In this document: positions 60,811 through 64,000 of the stretch, piece after piece
Numbering within the stretch: the first letter of the stretch is position 1
How the letters are laid out: each line of letters opens with the position of its first letter
DNA from: Streptomyces sp. L-9-10
GTDB lineage: Bacteria; Actinomycetota; Actinomycetes; Streptomycetales; Streptomycetaceae
Assembly: GCF_004151105.1 (NCBI RefSeq)
Contig: NZ_PHRF01000057.1
Coordinates: forward strand, 71,115-135,114
Reading direction: 5' to 3'
Length of the DNA: 64,000 bases
The notes under the pieces: generated by a model
What the model saw: the letters and a program-made list of their open reading frames with translations, nothing else
Told to the model about the DNA's origin: nothing
Database searches by the model: none
Position numbers and translations under genes: made by a program

Positions 60811-61689
60811 CTATGGCCGCGCGTCGTGGCGGCGGAACAGGCCCTCCTGCACCACCGACACCAGCAGCCGCCCCTCGCGGTCGTAGATACGGCCCCGGGC
60901 CAGCCCCCGGCCGCCCGTCGCGATCGGCGACTCCTGGTCGTACAGGAACCACTCGTCCGCGCGGAACGGGCGGTGGAACCACATCGCGTGGTCCAGTGAC
61001 GCCATGTCGAAGCCGCGCGGGCCCCACAGCGGCTCCACCGGGATGCGCACCGCGTCCAGCAGCGTCATGTCGCTGGCGTACGTCAGTGCGCAGGTGTGCA
61101 CCAGCGGATCGTCGCCCAGCGGGCCCACCGCGCGCATCCAGACGGCGCTGCGCGCGTCCGCGCCCTCGATCTCCTCGCGCGTCCAGCGCAGCCGCTCCAC
61201 GTACCGGATGTCGAAGGGCTGGCGCCGGGCCATCCGCTCCAACGGCTCGGGGAGTTGGCCGAGATGTTCCCGTACCTCGTCCGAGACCGTCGGCAGCGAC
61301 TCGGGGTCCGGGAAGTCCAGCCGGGGCGGCAGCTGGTGCTCGAAGCCGCCCTCCTCGGGGTGGTGGAAGGAGGCCGTCAGATTGAAGATCGTACGGCCCT
61401 GCTGGACGGCCGTGACCCGGCGCGTGGTGAACGACCGGCCGTCCCTGATCCGTTCGACCTGATAGACGATCGGGACACCCGGGCGGCCCGGCCGCAGGAA
61501 ATACGCGTGCAGCGAGTTGACCGGGCGGTCCCCGTCCGTGGTCCGGCCGGCCGCGACCAGTGCCTGGCCCGCCACCTGCCCGCCGAAGACCCGTTGCAGG
61601 GACTCCTCGGGGCTGCGCCCGCGGAAGATGTCGACCTCGATCCGCTCCAGGTCGAGCAGATCGACCAGTCTCTCGGCGGGGTTTGTCAT
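60811..61689 (-). CDS. tesB: Acyl-CoA thioesterase II
   Basis: A 292-residue double hot-dog enzyme. QRVFGGQVAGQALVAAGRT in the first domain and DHAMWFHRPFRADEWFLYDQESP…GRGLARGRIYDREGRLLVSVVQEGLFR in the second contain the Asp, Ser/Thr and Gln triad of TesB. It hydrolyses acyl-CoAs to free acids. ATG at 61689. Single-gene minus-strand unit, 79 bp from the helicase gene. Confidence 0.94.
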   Translation of the reverse strand: MTNPAERLVDLLDLERIEVDIFRGRSPEESLQRVFGGQVAGQALVAAGRTTDGDRPVNSLHAYFLRPGRPGVPIVYQVERIRDGRSFTTRRVTAVQQGRTIFNLTASFHHPEEGGFEHQLPPRLDFPDPESLPTVSDEVREHLGQLPEPLERMARRQPFDIRYVERLRWTREEIEGADARSAVWMRAVGPLGDDPLVHTCALTYASDMTLLDAVRIPVEPLWGPRGFDMASLDHAMWFHRPFRADEWFLYDQESPIATGGRGLARGRIYDREGRLLVSVVQEGLFRRHDARP

Positions 61690-61768
61690 GGCGCTGTGTA
61701 CTCCCGTTCTCGGTGCGGTGGTGCGAATCCCGGAGCCGGCCCGGGGCCTCGGTGCTGATCCACGGCTC

Positions 61769-64000
61769 TCAGAGCTGGCCCACGGACGTGACACGCACCA
61801 CCGCGAGACCCTCCTCGTCGGAGGCCGCGAGATCGACCTCCGCGCTGATGCCCCAGTCATGGTCGCCGTTCGGGTCGGCGAAGGTCTGCCGGACCCGCCA
61901 CAGGCCGTGCGCCGGGTCCTCCTCGATGGAGAGCAGCTTCGGCCCCCGGGCATCGGGACCGGTGCCCAGGTCCTCGTACTCGTCCCAGTACGCGTCCATC
62001 GCCTCGCCCCACGCCTCCTCGTCCCAGCCCGACTCGGCGTCCAGCTCGCCCAGTTCGCGGACATGGTCCAGCGCCGCCAGCTCGACCCGGCGGAACATCG
62101 CGTTGCGTACGAGGACCCGGAACGCGCGGGCGTTGGCCGTGACGGGCCTGACCTGGTCGGCCTTCTCCTGCGCCTGCTCGGCCGTCTCCACCTCGGGATT
62201 GGCCAGCTGCTCCCACTCGTCGAGCAGACTGGAGTCGACCTGCCGGACCATCTCGCCGAGCCAGGCCGTGAGATCCTCCAGATCCTCCGACTTGAGATCG
62301 TCCGGGATGGTGTGTTCCAGCGCCTTGTACGCGCCCGCGAGATAGCGCAGCACGATGCCCTCGGTACGGGCCAGCTCGTAGTGGGACGTGAACTCCGTGA
62401 AGGACAGCGCCCGTTCGTACATGTCGCGGATCACGGACTTCGGCGAGACCGGGTGGTCACCCACCCACGGATGGCTCGTGCGGTACGTGTTGTACGCGTG
62501 CACGAGCAGCTCTTCGAGCGGCTTGGGGTACGTGACCTCCTGGAGCCGCTCCATCCGCTCCTCGTACTCGACCCCGTCCGCCTTCATCGCGCCGATCGCC
62601 TCGCCGCGCGCCTTGTTCTGCTGGGCCGCGAGGATCTGCCGCGGATCGTCGAGCGTGGACTCGACGACGGAGACCATGTCCAGTGCGTACGACGGCGACT
62701 CGGGGTCCAGCAGCTCGAACGAGGCCAGCGCGAAGGTGGACAGCGGCTGGTTGAGCGCGAAGTCCTGCTGGAGATCGACGGTGAGCCGGACGATACGGCC
62801 CTCGGCGTCGGGGGTCGCCAGCCGCTCCACCACCCCGCCGTCCAGCAGCGAGCGGTAGATGGCGATGGCCCGGCGGATGTGCCGCAGCTGCTGCTTGCGC
62901 GGCTCGTGGTTGTCCTCCAGCAGATGGCGCATCGCCTCGAAGGCGTTGCCCGGCCGCGCGATGACCGACAGCAGCATGGTGTGGGTGACCCGGAAGCGGG
63001 AGGTCAACGGCTCGGGATCGGAGCCGATGAGCTTCTCGAACGTGGTGTCCGACCAGGCCACAAAGCCCTCGGGGGCCTTCTTCCGCACCACCTTGCGGCG
63101 CTTCTTGGGGTCGTCGCCCGCCTTCGCGAGCGCCTTCTCGTTCTCCACGACATGCTCCGGCGCCTGCGCGACCACGAACCCCGCCGTATCGAACCCGGCA
63201 CGCCCCGCCCGGCCCGCGATCTGGTGGAACTCCCGGGCGCGCAGGGTGCGGACGCGGTTGCCGTCGTACTTGGTGAGCGCGGTGAACAGCACCGTACGGA
63301 TCGGGACGTTGACGCCGACCCCGAGCGTGTCCGTACCGCAGATGACCTTCAGCAGACCGGCCTGGGCGAGCTTCTCCACCAGCCGCCGGTACTTGGGCAG
63401 CATGCCCGCGTGGTGCACCCCGATGCCGTGGCGCACATAGCGGGAGAGGTTGCGGCCGAACTTGGTGGTGAAGCGGAAGTTGCCGATGAGATCGGCGATC
63501 CGGTCCTTCTCCTCACGCGTGCACATGTTGATGCTCATCAGCGACTGCGCCCGCTCCACGGCGGCGGCCTGCGTGAAGTGCACGATGTAGACCGGCGCCT
63601 GCCTGGTCTCCAGCAGCTCGGTCAGCGTCTCGGTGATCGGGGTGAGGCGGTATTCGTACGACAGCGGGACCGGCCGGGTCGCGGACCGTACGACGGAGGT
63701 CGGCCGGCCCGTACGGCGGGTCAGGTCCTCCTCGAAGCGGGAGACATCACCGAGCGTCGCCGACATCAGGATGAACTGCGCCTGCGGCAGCTCCAGGATG
63801 GGGATCTGCCAGGCCCAGCCGCGGTCCGGCTCGGCGTAGAAGTGGAACTCGTCCATCACCACCTGGCCGATATCGGCGTGCTTGCCGTCGCGCAGCGCGA
63901 TGGAGGCCAGCACCTCGGCCGTACAGCAGATCACCGGGGCGTCGGCGTTGACGGAGGCGTCGCCCGTCAGCATGCCGACGTTCTCCGTGCCGAAGAGCTT
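61769..64000 (-). CDS. Superfamily 2 DEAD/DEAH helicase with DUF3516 tail, 5' end cut off
   Basis: The 743 C-terminal residues of a large helicase that continues past the right edge. VVMDEFHFYAEPDRGW is motif II (DEFH), LMSATLGD motif III, GTDTLGVGVNVPIRTVLFTALTKYDG motif V and FHQIAGRAGRAGFD motif VI. The region after about residue 420 is a long helical domain of the DUF3516 type. Relatives are Ski2-like RNA helicases of actinobacteria. Motif I is outside the window. Confidence 0.92.
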   Translation of the reverse strand, partial: KLFGTENVGMLTGDASVNADAPVICCTAEVLASIALRDGKHADIGQVVMDEFHFYAEPDRGWAWQIPILELPQAQFILMSATLGDVSRFEEDLTRRTGRPTSVVRSATRPVPLSYEYRLTPITETLTELLETRQAPVYIVHFTQAAAVERAQSLMSINMCTREEKDRIADLIGNFRFTTKFGRNLSRYVRHGIGVHHAGMLPKYRRLVEKLAQAGLLKVICGTDTLGVGVNVPIRTVLFTALTKYDGNRVRTLRAREFHQIAGRAGRAGFDTAGFVVAQAPEHVVENEKALAKAGDDPKKRRKVVRKKAPEGFVAWSDTTFEKLIGSDPEPLTSRFRVTHTMLLSVIARPGNAFEAMRHLLEDNHEPRKQQLRHIRRAIAIYRSLLDGGVVERLATPDAEGRIVRLTVDLQQDFALNQPLSTFALASFELLDPESPSYALDMVSVVESTLDDPRQILAAQQNKARGEAIGAMKADGVEYEERMERLQEVTYPKPLEELLVHAYNTYRTSHPWVGDHPVSPKSVIRDMYERALSFTEFTSHYELARTEGIVLRYLAGAYKALEHTIPDDLKSEDLEDLTAWLGEMVRQVDSSLLDEWEQLANPEVETAEQAQEKADQVRPVTANARAFRVLVRNAMFRRVELAALDHVRELGELDAESGWDEEAWGEAMDAYWDEYEDLGTGPDARGPKLLSIEEDPAHGLWRVRQTFADPNGDHDWGISAEVDLAASDEEGLAVVRVTSVGQL

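Noticed and set aside
1..64000. tRNA, rRNA, CRISPR array or replication origin
   Set aside because: No cloverleaf T-loop pattern, ribosomal sequence, regularly spaced repeat-spacer array or clustered DnaA boxes were noticed by reading; a dedicated scan was not possible.

Overview
This window is GC-rich actinobacterial DNA, almost certainly from a Streptomyces or close relative. The evidence is third codon positions that are nearly always G or C, many GTG starts, GTGA/ATGA stop-start overlaps, a chitinase promoter with the TGGTCCAGACCT element, a MurT/GatD pair and numerous two-component systems. No rRNA, tRNA or CRISPR array was seen.

Layout. 1-5.1 kb: end of a PlsC-like acyltransferase, a secreted GH101/GH129-like glycosidase, then an operon of an extended SDR sugar dehydratase/epimerase and a MurG-like glycosyltransferase with a His-rich tail. 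5.1-7.2 kb: divergent OmpR-type regulator and histidine kinase. 7.4-15.8 kb: two small proteins, a 1362-residue Pls/PosA-type single-module peptide synthetase, a NarL-type two-component pair and a methyltransferase. 16-17 kb: GH18 chitinase with DasR-like sites.

17-31.7 kb is an accessory island. It is bounded by a 58-bp near-perfect direct duplication of the chitinase 3' end (16989-17046 and 31687-31744), with a tyrosine-recombinase fragment just inside the right copy. It carries a MITE-like element, fragments of a glycosyltransferase gene and a phage minor-capsid gene, and small-molecule enzymes. Its right part is a metal-related block: a CaCA exchanger and a CorA transporter, each behind its own yybP-ykoY (manganese) riboswitch, an exported inorganic pyrophosphatase between them, and a CmtR-like ArsR sensor.

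31.8-42.5 kb: a vanadium-haloperoxidase-like protein, then a sulfonate-sulfur locus (ABC transporter, SsuD-type monooxygenase, SfnB-type oxidoreductase, SsuE-type FMN reductase, divergent LysR). This locus contains two tiny leader-peptide genes of the cysteine-attenuation type. A third, diverged chitinase 3'-end copy lies at 42.45 kb. 42.5-47.5 kb: DedA protein, two exported pectinolytic lyases (PL3, PL11) and a Tat-exported metallo-hydrolase. 47.6-53.7 kb: serine hydrolase with divergent LysR, NfeD/flotillin pair, ArsR/SRPBCC pair, CtaG.

53.9-64 kb looks like chromosomal core: phosphofructokinase, GatD/MurT (lipid II amidation), peptide deformylase, TetR with divergent acyl-CoA dehydrogenase, glutathione peroxidase, TesB thioesterase and a large DUF3516-type helicase cut by the right edge.

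The strongest candidates for new biology are the twin manganese-riboswitch block with an exported pyrophosphatase, the Pls/PosA synthetase of unknown substrate, the MurG-like/SDR pair beside a two-component system, and the repeated use of the chitinase 3' end as an apparent integration site. All family assignments come from reading motifs; no database search was run.
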